DNA of 64,000 bases from Mycolicibacterium novocastrense. GTDB lineage: Bacteria > Actinomycetota > Actinomycetes > Mycobacteriales > Mycobacteriaceae. The translations under genes and the position numbers were made by a program. The first letter of the stretch is position 1; every line of letters begins with the position of its first letter. Location of the stretch: NCBI RefSeq assembly GCF_001570485.1, contig NZ_BCTA01000051.1, positions 1-64,000 on the forward strand, given 5' to 3'. Under the pieces are notes generated by a model. That model had not been told where the DNA came from and did no database searches. It was given only the letters and a program-made list of their open reading frames with translations. Positions 51,485 to 58,930 of this stretch are shown in pieces.

Positions 51485-52317
51485 GCACGGCGGCCGAGCG
51501 AGCAGCGCAACTCGACCTGGTGGCCCGGTTGAAATCGGCTTATCCCGAACTGCCGGATGCGCCGACACCGGATCTACTCGATCACAACCGGATCACCGCA
51601 TATCTCAAACCCGTCCACGACGTCGGCGGGGAACCGGATGCGCCGATCAAGTACGAGAACAAGCAGTACGAGCTCTGGGAGCACATGACGTATGTCATCT
51701 GCGAAGTGCTGGCCTGGCGCGGGATCTGGCTCTCCGAGGAACGCCGCCGCATCGGCAACGTCGATGTGGGCAGAGCCGAGTATCTGGGGCTGCCGTACTA
51801 CGGCCGCTGGCTGTTGGCCGTCGCCCGCGTGCTGGTCGAAAAGCACCACATCGGCCTGACCGAGTTGAGTGAGCGAATGGCAGAGGTCAAGGCGCGCTAC
51901 GAGGGTGGGCTGGCCGGTAAGAAGCTGGAAGCCAAGCCGAAGTGCGAAGGCGACGGGGCGGACGTCAAGCGCAACGCCCACCACAAGCACGCGGTGGGCA
52001 AAGGCGACCCGCAGGTTTATGCCGGGCAGGCCGGTGAACCCAAGTTCAAAGCCGGCGATGCGGTGCTGGTGCGCGAGCTCCCGGTGATCTTCTACACCCG
52101 CACACCCGAATACGTGCGCGGGGCACGCGGCGAGATCGCGACCGTCGCCTATGAAAGCCCGGCGGCCGAAGACGAGACCTGGGACCGCCCGGCCAAACCG
52201 GAATGGTTCTACGTCGTGCGGTTCAACATGTCGGAGTTGTGGCACGGCTACACCGGCACCGGCAACGACGTCATACAGACCGAGATCCCCGAGCACTGGC
52301 TGGAGGCCGCCTCATGA
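51481..52317 (+). CDS. Thiocyanate hydrolase-like fused beta-alpha subunit (nitrile hydratase superfamily)
   Basis: The 278-residue protein has two parts. Residues about 40-145 (VHDVGGEPDAPIKYENK, CEVLAWRGIWLSEERRR, VDVGRAEYLGLPYYGRWLL) match the beta subunit of cobalt thiocyanate hydrolase as I remember it. Residues about 165-278 (VGKGDPQVYAGQAGEPKF, FYTRTPEYVRGARGEI, VAYESPAAEDE, EIPEHWLEAAS) match its alpha subunit. In Thiobacillus these are separate chains of about 157 and 126 residues, so this is a natural fusion joined by a Lys/His linker (146-172). AAGGGAA six bases before ATG 51481 decides the start. Nitrile hydratase beta is the main alternative, but its usual N-terminus is missing. 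Confidence 0.8.
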   Translation: MSTAAERAAQLDLVARLKSAYPELPDAPTPDLLDHNRITAYLKPVHDVGGEPDAPIKYENKQYELWEHMTYVICEVLAWRGIWLSEERRRIGNVDVGRAEYLGLPYYGRWLLAVARVLVEKHHIGLTELSERMAEVKARYEGGLAGKKLEAKPKCEGDGADVKRNAHHKHAVGKGDPQVYAGQAGEPKFKAGDAVLVRELPVIFYTRTPEYVRGARGEIATVAYESPAAEDETWDRPAKPEWFYVVRFNMSELWHGYTGTGNDVIQTEIPEHWLEAAS

Positions 52318-53027
52318 CAGACCACGACCACGATCACGATCACGATCGGACGGTGGCACCGATGGTCGACGAGATCACCGACTTCGAGGTCCTCGAGATC
52401 GCGTTGCGCGAACTGTGCATCGAGAAGGGCATCTTCACCGCCGAGGAGCATCGCCGCTTCACCGAGTTCGCCGAACAGATCGGGCCGACACCCGCGGCCA
52501 CACTGGTCGCCAGGGCATGGCTGGATCCCGAGTTCAAGAAGCTCGCGCTGGCCGAACCAATGACCGCAAGCAAGGAGGTCGGCGTCGACTGGATGGAGCC
52601 GACCGGGTTCGGAACCCCCAGTGATTTCACGGCTTTCGAGATCCTCGCCGACACACCCGACGTGCACAACGTGATCGTGTGCGCGCTGTGCTCCTGCTAT
52701 CCGCGGCCGATCCTGGGCAACTCACCGGAGTGGTACCGCACACCCAACTACCGCCGACGGATGGTGCGGTGGCCGCGTCAGGTGCTGGCGGAGTTCGGCC
52801 TGTACCTGCCCGACGAGGTCACGGTTCGCGTGCAGGATTCCAACCAGAAGCACCGCTTCATGGTGATGCCCATGCGCCCCGAGGGCACCGAGGACTGGAC
52901 CGAGGAGCAACTCGCCGAAATCGTGACGCGTGACTGTCTCATCGGCGTCGCCCTGCCCAAGCCGGGCGTCACCACCAACGTCATCACCGACACCCGTCCG
53001 GCCGTCCACCCCGCCTCGGAAGCATGA
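52314..53027 (+). CDS. Thiocyanate hydrolase-like catalytic (gamma-type) subunit, cobalt nitrile hydratase alpha superfamily
   Basis: The protein has 237 residues. The metal loop is VCALCSCYPRPILG with Cys123, Cys126, Ser127 and Cys128, where family members bind low-spin Co(III) through backbone amides and oxidised cysteines. The N-terminus MTDHDHDHDHD is His-Asp-rich as in thiocyanate hydrolase gamma, and SPEWYRTPNYRRRMVRWPRQ, DSNQKHRFMVMPMRPEGT and AEIVTRDCLIGVALPKPG agree with that subunit. Predicted reaction: thiocyanate plus water to carbonyl sulfide and ammonia, or hydration of a nitrile. The Thr of CTLCSC is Ala here. It overlaps both neighbours by ATGA. Confidence 0.85.
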   Translation: MTDHDHDHDHDRTVAPMVDEITDFEVLEIALRELCIEKGIFTAEEHRRFTEFAEQIGPTPAATLVARAWLDPEFKKLALAEPMTASKEVGVDWMEPTGFGTPSDFTAFEILADTPDVHNVIVCALCSCYPRPILGNSPEWYRTPNYRRRMVRWPRQVLAEFGLYLPDEVTVRVQDSNQKHRFMVMPMRPEGTEDWTEEQLAEIVTRDCLIGVALPKPGVTTNVITDTRPAVHPASEA

Positions 53028-53392
53028 GCGGCACACCGGATCCCGGTATCGAACAGACCACGGTCGCCCCGCTCGAGGAGATCGTCGAGCGCAATCAGGT
53101 CTGGTCGCGCATGGCGGCGAAATACGGGGTGCAAAACCCTGTGCCGCCGTGGAAGACGAGCCTGGACGGACTGTGCGACGCCCTCGACCGGGCGACCTGC
53201 GAGGCCGGCGTCCCGGACTTCAAGGCGCGCCGCGACGAGGAGGACGTGTTGACGGCGACGCGCTACGCCCAGTTGCCCTACCCCGAGAGCCAACTGGTGG
53301 CGCTGGCGCATTCGCTGGTGGCCCGGGGCGTCATCGACGAGATCGAGCTGAGGCAGCGGCTGGCGCGCATCCGCGAGCGGTTGGAAGCCTGA
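53024..53392 (+). CDS. Small activator-like protein of the thiocyanate/nitrile hydrolase operon
   Basis: The 122-residue protein is related in pattern to the N-terminal half of the beta subunit (DGLCDALDRATCEAGVPDFKARR, RYAQLPYPESQLVALAHSLV, ARGVIDEIELRQRLARIRERL). Its size and place after the catalytic gene fit P15K/P14K-type proteins that help insert cobalt and oxidise the active-site cysteines. The function is inferred from context. ATGA overlap with the catalytic gene implies coupled synthesis. Confidence 0.7.
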   Translation: MSGTPDPGIEQTTVAPLEEIVERNQVWSRMAAKYGVQNPVPPWKTSLDGLCDALDRATCEAGVPDFKARRDEEDVLTATRYAQLPYPESQLVALAHSLVARGVIDEIELRQRLARIRERLEA

Positions 53393-53418
53393 CCGCCGCG
53401 ACGCGTTAGGTTCGCTTC

Positions 53419-54144
53419 GTGGAGAAAGTCGTCATCACGCTGCGGGGCGCCGACACCGACGACGCCTGGTGTGCGCGTCTGCACCAGCAGGTCGTCCCCG
53501 ATCTGCTGAGCCTGGGCACTCCTGGTGTGACGGTCAACGTGCGCGACGGCGTGGTCCGCGACTCGCTGATGACGCTGACCACCCTGGACCCGCCTGTGGT
53601 CGGCTTCGTCAGCCTGTGGACCCAGCAGTCCTACGGCGTTCAGGTCACCGACGCCGTGGCACGGCTCCGGCAGGAGGCCGACGAGGTGGCCGCTTACCTG
53701 GTCACCGAATCGGTGCCGCTGGACCCACCGGATACCGCGCCGGGGGAGCGGACCGAGGGCTTCGCCAACGTCGCACTGCTGCGCAGGCCGGCCGACCTGG
53801 ACGAGGCGACCTGGTTGACCCGCTGGCACATCGACCACACTCCCGTGGCCATCGAGACCCAGTCGACGTTCGGCTACACCCAGAACGCCGTCGTGCGTGC
53901 TCTCACGCCGGGCGCACCGCCGGTCGCGGCGATTGTCGAGGAACTCTTTCCCTCCACTGCGCTGTCCGATCTGCACGCGTTCTTCGCCGCGGCCGACGAC
54001 GACGAGTTACGCAGGCGCATGGAGCGCATGGTGGCCAGCACGTCGGCATTCGGCGCGAATCGGGACGTCGACACGGTCCCGACCAGTCGCTACGTGTACC
54101 GGACTCCGTTCACCAATAGCGCAGTGACACAGGGCGAGTCATGA
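53419..54144 (+). CDS. EthD-domain protein
   Basis: The 241-residue protein has a dimeric alpha/beta-barrel (EthD-like) part in its C-terminal half (about 115-225), with LRRPADLDEATWLTRWHIDHTPVAIETQSTFGYTQN being typical (quoted as WHIDHTPVAIETQSTFGYTQ). The N-terminal half may be a diverged second copy. EthD proteins accompany oxidative or degradative operons, with uncertain chemistry. GTG 53419 lies 26 bases after the activator-like gene, so it is probably in the same transcript. Confidence 0.78.
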   Translation: MEKVVITLRGADTDDAWCARLHQQVVPDLLSLGTPGVTVNVRDGVVRDSLMTLTTLDPPVVGFVSLWTQQSYGVQVTDAVARLRQEADEVAAYLVTESVPLDPPDTAPGERTEGFANVALLRRPADLDEATWLTRWHIDHTPVAIETQSTFGYTQNAVVRALTPGAPPVAAIVEELFPSTALSDLHAFFAAADDDELRRRMERMVASTSAFGANRDVDTVPTSRYVYRTPFTNSAVTQGES

Positions 54145-54271
54145 CATCACTCGACGATGCCGTCGCGCTGGCCGTCCCCACGGTGACAGGGCGGAATACG
54201 ACCGCGACATGGCCGAGGAGCGCCGCACCGTGGTGCTCGTCGCACCCACCCGGGTCTACAACAACGGGTAG
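54141..54271 (+). pseudogene. Remnant of a gene between the EthD and enoyl-CoA hydratase genes
   Basis: ATG 54141 overlaps the EthD stop as ATGA and begins MTSLDDAVALA. In another frame the stretch before TAG 54269 encodes DRAEYDRDMAEERRTVVLVAPTRVYNNG, which reads like a real C-terminus. The two pieces are out of frame and too short for any domain, suggesting an internal deletion of a once-coupled gene. The original family is not recognised. Confidence 0.4.
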
Positions 54272-54287
54272 CGCTTAATCTGCTTCG

Positions 54288-55055
54288 GTGGCTGAAACGA
54301 CCCTGCGGATCGCCGACGACAACCGGATTCGCACGCTGACCCTGAACCGGCCCGAGGTGCTCAACGCGTTCAACGAGGAGATGTACCTCGCGACCGCGAC
54401 CGCGCTGAAGGATGCGGCCGCCGACGACGAGGTCGCGGTCGTCCTGCTGACCGGACAGGGGCGCGCGTTCAGCGCCGGCAACGACCTCAACGAGATGCAC
54501 AGGCGCATCACCGATCCCGCGTTCAACGAACAGGGCAGCCACTTCACCGCGATGATCGACGCGCTCGCTGATTTCCCCAAACCGTTGATCTGTGCCGTCA
54601 ACGGTGTCGGCGTCGGCATCGGAGCAACGATCCTCGGCTACGCCGATCTGGTCTTCATGTCGACCGACGCGCGGCTCAAGACCCCGTTTACCAGCCTCGG
54701 TGTGGCACCCGAGGCGGCATCGTCGTATCTGTTGCCGCGGCTGATCGGTCGGCAGAACGCCGCATGGCTGCTGATGTCGTCGGAGTGGGTGGACGCGGCC
54801 GAGGCGCAGCGGATGGGCCTGGCTTGGAAGGTGTGCCCACCCGAGGAGTTGTTGGCGGAGGCCCGGCGGCACGCCGAAGTTCTCGCGTCGCGGCCCATCG
54901 CGAGCCTCATGGCCGTCAAGCAGACGATGACGGCACCCACCCGCGAAGGGATCAACGCCGCCACGGCAAGGGAGAACGAACATTTCGCGGTGTTGATGGG
55001 CGCAGCGGCGAACGCGAATGCGCTTGCCGACTTCACCGGCAAGCGCGACCAGTGA
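54288..55055 (+). CDS. Enoyl-CoA hydratase/isomerase-family protein
   Basis: The 255-residue crotonase-fold protein has IRTLTLNRPEVLNAFNEEMYLA at the start, the oxyanion-hole segments GRAFSAGNDLNEMHRR near 62 and CAVNGVGVGIGATILGYADLVF near 105. TPFTSLGVAPEAASSYLLPRLIG carries the second catalytic region with Glu. The C-terminus has the usual helix bundle. The GTG start at 54288 gives the family length. The acyl-CoA substrate is unknown. Its end overlaps bfd by 23 bases, convergently. Confidence 0.9.
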   Translation: MAETTLRIADDNRIRTLTLNRPEVLNAFNEEMYLATATALKDAAADDEVAVVLLTGQGRAFSAGNDLNEMHRRITDPAFNEQGSHFTAMIDALADFPKPLICAVNGVGVGIGATILGYADLVFMSTDARLKTPFTSLGVAPEAASSYLLPRLIGRQNAAWLLMSSEWVDAAEAQRMGLAWKVCPPEELLAEARRHAEVLASRPIASLMAVKQTMTAPTREGINAATARENEHFAVLMGAAANANALADFTGKRDQ

Positions 55056-55260
55056 CGCGACTCGAGTGGCTCACCGCTTTGGGCGCTGCGTCGCCGGCCT
55101 CGCAGTGCGCCGCGATGATCGCTCGCAGGGTGCGCCGGCACCGCCCGCAGTCGCCGCCGGCGCCGCACGCCTCGGCGATCTGCTTGGAGGTGCGCGCCCC
55201 ATTGGCAACGCATTCGCTCACATCGTGGCTGGTGATCCCCATACACAGACAGACGAACAT
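55033..55260 (-). CDS. bfd: Bacterioferritin-associated ferredoxin
   Basis: The 75-residue [2Fe-2S] protein has cluster ligands CLC at positions 4 and 6 and GGDCGRC near 37-41, in the CxC...CxxC spacing of Bfd (FVCLCMGITSHDV, EACGAGGDCGRCRRTLR). In the known system Bfd reduces ferric iron in bacterioferritin to release it. bfrA is 0.9 kb away. The gene is 9 bases downstream of the 210-residue gene and shares its IdeR-linked promoter. Confidence 0.88.
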   Translation of the reverse strand: MFVCLCMGITSHDVSECVANGARTSKQIAEACGAGGDCGRCRRTLRAIIAAHCEAGDAAPKAVSHSSRVTGRACR

Positions 55261-55269
55261 GGCGCCCCG

Positions 55270-55902
55270 TCACCCCTGCCCGTCGATGCTCATCAAGTGG
55301 GCGAACCGACCGATGAAGTGGCTCGGATATGGACCCAGTCCCACATTGGACATCCACTCCGCGGCCGCGTCCGGGTGATCGATCCACTGCCGGGCGGCGG
55401 CTTCGTCCTCGATCTCCTGCAGGATCATGACTTCCTGCCCGTCGTCGAGCGCACGGTAGACCCAGATCTTGCGCACTCCGCCGCGCTTGAAGCGTTCGAC
55501 ACCGTCGTGGATCTTCACCATCAGGGCCGACACGTCCTCCACCGACGACATGACGCCCACGACCACCCGGCCGACGTGGTCGGCGGGCGAAGGCGGGTAG
55601 AGGTCGATCTTCTCGACGACTTCGCCACCGAAGATCGGCGGGATGTCATCGACCCCAGCGGTGTCGAACCACTCGAAAACCGCCGATGACCGAAGAACGT
55701 CACGAATTGACCGCGCGTTGCGAATTCCAATTGTCACCAGGACGCGATTCGGCTCCCAGATCGACTCATACACGACGACATGATGGGCGCCAATCGACTG
55801 CAAATTATCGCGCCGCTTTTTAAGCCATTTCCACATTCGTTCGACGTCGGCGACGCGAAAGTCGCACGCCAAAATCAATGAGTGCAGATCGTACTGACCC
55901 AT
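55270..55902 (-). CDS. Conserved protein of unknown function, iron-box linked
   Basis: The 210-residue soluble protein has no signal peptide. Pieces include YDLHSLILACDFRVADVERMW, KKRRDNLQSIGAHHVVVYES, VLVTIGIRNARSIRDVL, GGEVVEKIDLYPP and MILQEIEDEAAARQWIDHPD. The repeated strand-helix pattern suggests two ferredoxin-like or antibiotic-monooxygenase-like halves. I do not recognise a named family. An IdeR box lies 37-55 bases upstream and bfd follows directly, so a role in iron metabolism is likely. GC around its start is lower than in its neighbours. Confidence 0.75.
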   Translation of the reverse strand: MGQYDLHSLILACDFRVADVERMWKWLKKRRDNLQSIGAHHVVVYESIWEPNRVLVTIGIRNARSIRDVLRSSAVFEWFDTAGVDDIPPIFGGEVVEKIDLYPPSPADHVGRVVVGVMSSVEDVSALMVKIHDGVERFKRGGVRKIWVYRALDDGQEVMILQEIEDEAAARQWIDHPDAAAEWMSNVGLGPYPSHFIGRFAHLMSIDGQG

Positions 55903-55938
55903 CGATTCTTCCCGTCTCGCTCATGCCCTCGCCAATGG

Positions 55939-55957
55939 TTAGCGCAGTCTAACCTTA
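55939..55957. promoter_or_regulatory. IdeR iron box between the unknown-bfd operon and bfrA
   Basis: The sequence TTAGCGCAGTCTAACCTTA matches the IdeR consensus at 14 of 19 positions with a well-kept right half. A weaker partial match (10 of 19) follows immediately, suggesting tandem boxes. In M. tuberculosis bfrA is known to have tandem IdeR boxes and to be induced by iron. Here the box can repress the minus-strand operon and activate bfrA 187 bases away. Confidence 0.65.
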
Positions 55958-56143
55958 CTTAGCCTAGGCAGTCCAGAGTAGGTCTCGGATCTGCGCCTGG
56001 AGTTGCCGGAGCGGTTGAGAATCCACGGGAAAACACGCCTCGCGCAGCTTTTAAAGCGCGCTTACGCGCCGTAACTGCACTAGCGTGGAAGATGCACGAG
56101 CGACAGCGATTCTTGACCAGCCCTCAAGTGCCTAGGAGCGATC

Positions 56144-56629
56144 ATGCAAGGCGATCCGGACGTCCTCAAACTGCTCAATGAGCAATTGACGAGCGAACTG
56201 ACGGCCATTAACCAGTATTTCCTGCATTCGAAGATGCAGGCGAATTGGGGCTTCACCGAACTCGCCGAATACACGCGCAAAGAGTCGTTCGAAGAAATGA
56301 ATCACGCGGAGGACATAACCAACAGAATTCTCCTCCTCGACGGGCTGCCCAACTATCAGCGGCTCTTCTCGCTGCGCATCGGCCAGACCCTGCGTGAGCA
56401 GTTCGAGGCCGACCTCGCGATCGAGTACGAGGTCCTCGAGCGTCTGCGCCCGGGCATCATCATGTGCCGCGAGAAGGGCGACGCGACCTCGGCCACACTG
56501 CTCGAGAAGATCCTCTATAACGAGGAGGAGCACATCGATTACCTCGAGACGCAGCTACAACTGATGGACAAGCTGGGCGACGAGCTCTACTCGGCCCAGT
56601 GCGTGTCGCGCCCGCCAACCTCGCTGTAG
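56144..56629 (+). CDS. bfrA: Bacterioferritin
   Basis: The 161-residue iron-storage subunit (24-mer, haem-bridged dimers) has QGDPDVLKLLNEQLTSELTA at the start, the haem-ligand Met in FEEMNHAEDI near 52, and ferroxidase-centre Glu/His in ELTAINQYFLH, ESFEEMNHAE and KILYNEEEHIDYLE. All expected ligands are present. AGGAGCG precedes ATG 56144. It matches Rv1876. Confidence 0.96.
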   Translation: MQGDPDVLKLLNEQLTSELTAINQYFLHSKMQANWGFTELAEYTRKESFEEMNHAEDITNRILLLDGLPNYQRLFSLRIGQTLREQFEADLAIEYEVLERLRPGIIMCREKGDATSATLLEKILYNEEEHIDYLETQLQLMDKLGDELYSAQCVSRPPTSL

Positions 56630-56634
56630 CGCTG

Positions 56635-56755
56635 TAGCGCTCGCCCATAGCCCCGCGAGCGCGCGTGTTTGCCCATCAAACGCCGCACTTTTGCGGCGTT
56701 TCGCGGACGCTCGTACGGCGTTTTGTGCACGCTCGCGAGGGCAACCCTCTCCCGG
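56635..56755. repeat. Complex inverted repeat downstream of bfrA with internal hairpin
   Basis: AAACGCCGCA-CTTT-TGCGGCGTTT (56678-56701) is a perfect 10-bp hairpin that can terminate bfrA. It is flanked by GCGAGCG (about 56655) and CGCTCGC (about 56730) arms, with ACGGCG and CGTTTT motifs between, so the whole forms a nested dyad. A GTAGCGCT direct duplication overlaps the bfrA stop. It looks like a dispersed intergenic repeat. Confidence 0.55.
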
Positions 56756-56816
56756 TGCGTAACTTTCATAGCCTTACTAACGATATGGCTGAAGGGTTCG
56801 CATCGGAAGGGAAGCA

Positions 56817-58868
56817 GTGACGAGTCAGGCCACGACAGCGGCCGCCGATCCCGACGGCGGCGGCGTGGATATCGGCCCGAGGCGCCGCAACGCCATCTTC
56901 GTCGCGGTGCTGCTCGGGATGCTGCTGGCCGCGCTGGATCAGACGATCGTGGCGACCGCGCTGCCGACAATGGTCGCCGACCTCGGCGGCGCGGGCCACC
57001 AGTCGTGGGTGGTGACGAGTTACCTGCTGGCGTCCACCATCGTCACGGCCATCGTCGGCAAGCTGGGTGACCTGTTCGGCCGCAAGACGGTGTTCGGCGC
57101 CGCGGTGCTGTTCTTCTTGGCCGGTTCCGTGCTGTGCGGTATGGCCGGCTCGATGACCATGCTCGTCGCCTCCCGGGCTCTGCAGGGCGTCGGCGGTGGC
57201 GCCATCATGGTCACCGCGATGGCGTTGATCGGCGAGGTCATCCCCCTGCGCGACCGCGGTCGCTATCAGGGAGCGCTCGGCGCGGTGTTCGGTGTCACGA
57301 CCGTGATCGGGCCGCTGCTCGGCGGCTTCTTCACCGACCACCTCAGCTGGCGCTGGGCATTCTGGATAAACGTGCCGATCGCGCTGGTGGTGCTCGCCGT
57401 TGCGGCGGTGGCGATCCCGCCGCTGGCCAGATCCGGAAAGGCCGTCATCGACTACGCGGGCATCGTGTTCGTCGGACTGGGCGCCTCCGGGCTGACATTG
57501 GCCACGAGTTGGGGCGGCAGCACGTACGCGTGGTCGTCGGCCCCCATCATCGCGTTGTTCGTGGGCTCGGTCGCGGCCCTGGCCGTGTTCGTGTGGGTGG
57601 AACTCCATACCGCCGAACCGATCCTGCCGATCCGGTTGTTCGCCAGCCCGGTTTTTACGGTGTGCTGCATCCTCGGGTTCATCGTGGGCTTTGCGATGCT
57701 GGGCGCGCTGACGTTCCTGCCGACCTTCATGCAGTTCGTCAACGGCGTCTCGGCGACCACGTCGGGTCTGCGCACGCTGCCGATGGTCGCGGGCATGCTG
57801 ATCACCTCCATCGGCAGCGGCCAGTTCGTCGGCCGCACCGGCAGATACCGGGTCTTCCCGATCGCGGGCACCGCGACCATGGCGGTCGCGTTCCTGTTGT
57901 TGTCCGGTATGGACGCCGCGACGCCGACCTGGCAACAATCGCTGTATCTGTTCATCCTCGGCACGGGGATCGGACTGTGCATGCAGGTGCTGGTGCTGGT
58001 CGTGCAGAACACCTCCAGCTTCAGCGACCTCGGCGTGGCCACGTCGGGAGTCACCTTCTTCCGAACCATCGGAAGCTCGTTCGGCGCAGCGATTTTCGGC
58101 AGCCTGTTCGCCAACTTCCTCGCGAGCCGGATCGGACCCGCGCTGGCCGCCAGCGGTGCGCCGCCGCGAGCAGCGGAGTCACCGCAGGCGCTTCACATGC
58201 TCAGTCCGCAGATGGCCGCACCGATCGTCGACGCCTACGCCGACTCGCTGGGTCTCGTCTTCCTATACGCGGTGCCCGTGGCGGTGGTCGGCTTCGTCGT
58301 CTCGCTGTTCCTCAAGGAGGTGCTGCTGCGGGAGGTGGAGACGGTGTCCGCCTCGGACCTGGGTGAGGGCTTCGGCATGCCGAGCACCGAATCGCCCGAG
58401 AAGATCCTCGAAGTGGCCGTCGGCCGGCTGTTCCGCGACTCACCGGAGATCCGACTGCGCAGCCTGGCCCGCGAACCCGGGTGCGACCTCGACGTCAGTC
58501 AGATGTGGGCGCTGCTTCAGATCTACCGGCAGAACCAGGTATTCGGCTCTGCGACACTGACCGACATCGCCGAACGACTCCGCGTGCCCTACGAGATCAT
58601 CGAGCCGCCCTTCGATGATCTGGTGCGACGCGGCCTGGCGCTTCGCACCGGCGAACGGCTCTGGCTGACCCAGAACGGGATCCGGCAGGTCGACGCGATC
58701 TCGGCGGCGATCGTGGGCCGCATCGTCGAGAAGTTGGCCACCTCGCCGTCCTTCCAAGGTCGCCCGGACCGGTTCCAGGTCGAGGTCGCACTGGAGCGCA
58801 TCGCGCACCGAATGCTCCTGCAGCGCGACTGGACCGACGACCGCGCCCAGCTGATCGCCACCAGCTGA
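56817..58868 (+). CDS. DHA2/EmrB-type MFS multidrug exporter with C-terminal helix-turn-helix-like domain (Rv1877-type)
   Basis: The 683-residue protein has fourteen predicted transmembrane helices in about residues 25-505. MFS motifs are LDQTIVATALPTMVADLGG in helix 1, GKLGDLFGRKTVF in loop 2-3 and RALQGVGGGAIM in helix 4. After the last helix, a soluble tail (about 520-683) contains a winged-helix-like stretch (FGSATLTDIAERLRVPYEIIEPPF). GTG 56817 is used. Substrates are unknown. M. tuberculosis has the same gene after bfrA. Confidence 0.92.
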   Translation: MTSQATTAAADPDGGGVDIGPRRRNAIFVAVLLGMLLAALDQTIVATALPTMVADLGGAGHQSWVVTSYLLASTIVTAIVGKLGDLFGRKTVFGAAVLFFLAGSVLCGMAGSMTMLVASRALQGVGGGAIMVTAMALIGEVIPLRDRGRYQGALGAVFGVTTVIGPLLGGFFTDHLSWRWAFWINVPIALVVLAVAAVAIPPLARSGKAVIDYAGIVFVGLGASGLTLATSWGGSTYAWSSAPIIALFVGSVAALAVFVWVELHTAEPILPIRLFASPVFTVCCILGFIVGFAMLGALTFLPTFMQFVNGVSATTSGLRTLPMVAGMLITSIGSGQFVGRTGRYRVFPIAGTATMAVAFLLLSGMDAATPTWQQSLYLFILGTGIGLCMQVLVLVVQNTSSFSDLGVATSGVTFFRTIGSSFGAAIFGSLFANFLASRIGPALAASGAPPRAAESPQALHMLSPQMAAPIVDAYADSLGLVFLYAVPVAVVGFVVSLFLKEVLLREVETVSASDLGEGFGMPSTESPEKILEVAVGRLFRDSPEIRLRSLAREPGCDLDVSQMWALLQIYRQNQVFGSATLTDIAERLRVPYEIIEPPFDDLVRRGLALRTGERLWLTQNGIRQVDAISAAIVGRIVEKLATSPSFQGRPDRFQVEVALERIAHRMLLQRDWTDDRAQLIATS

Positions 58869-58886
58869 CTGGGCCGGTCCGAGAAC

Positions 58887-58900
58887 TAGAACGCGTTCCA
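58887..58900. promoter_or_regulatory. KstR-like box upstream of the carboxymuconolactone-decarboxylase gene
   Basis: TAGAACGCGTTCCA fits TNNAACNNGTTNNA at all eight defined positions and lies 30 bases before the start at 58931. A role in KstR control of sterol or lipid catabolism is inferred. Confidence 0.6.
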
Positions 58901-58930
58901 CTTCGCCGACCGCGGGCGTACGATGCGGCC

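Noticed and set aside
51139..51510. 123-codon minus-strand frame upstream of the thiocyanate-hydrolase-like operon
   Set aside because: No domain, no ribosome site, and it overlaps the start of the operon antisense.
56765..56790. IdeR-like sequence upstream of the MFS exporter (CATAGCCTTACTAACG)
   Set aside because: Only about 11 of 19 consensus positions match and the left half is missing, so it is more likely a simple -10 region.
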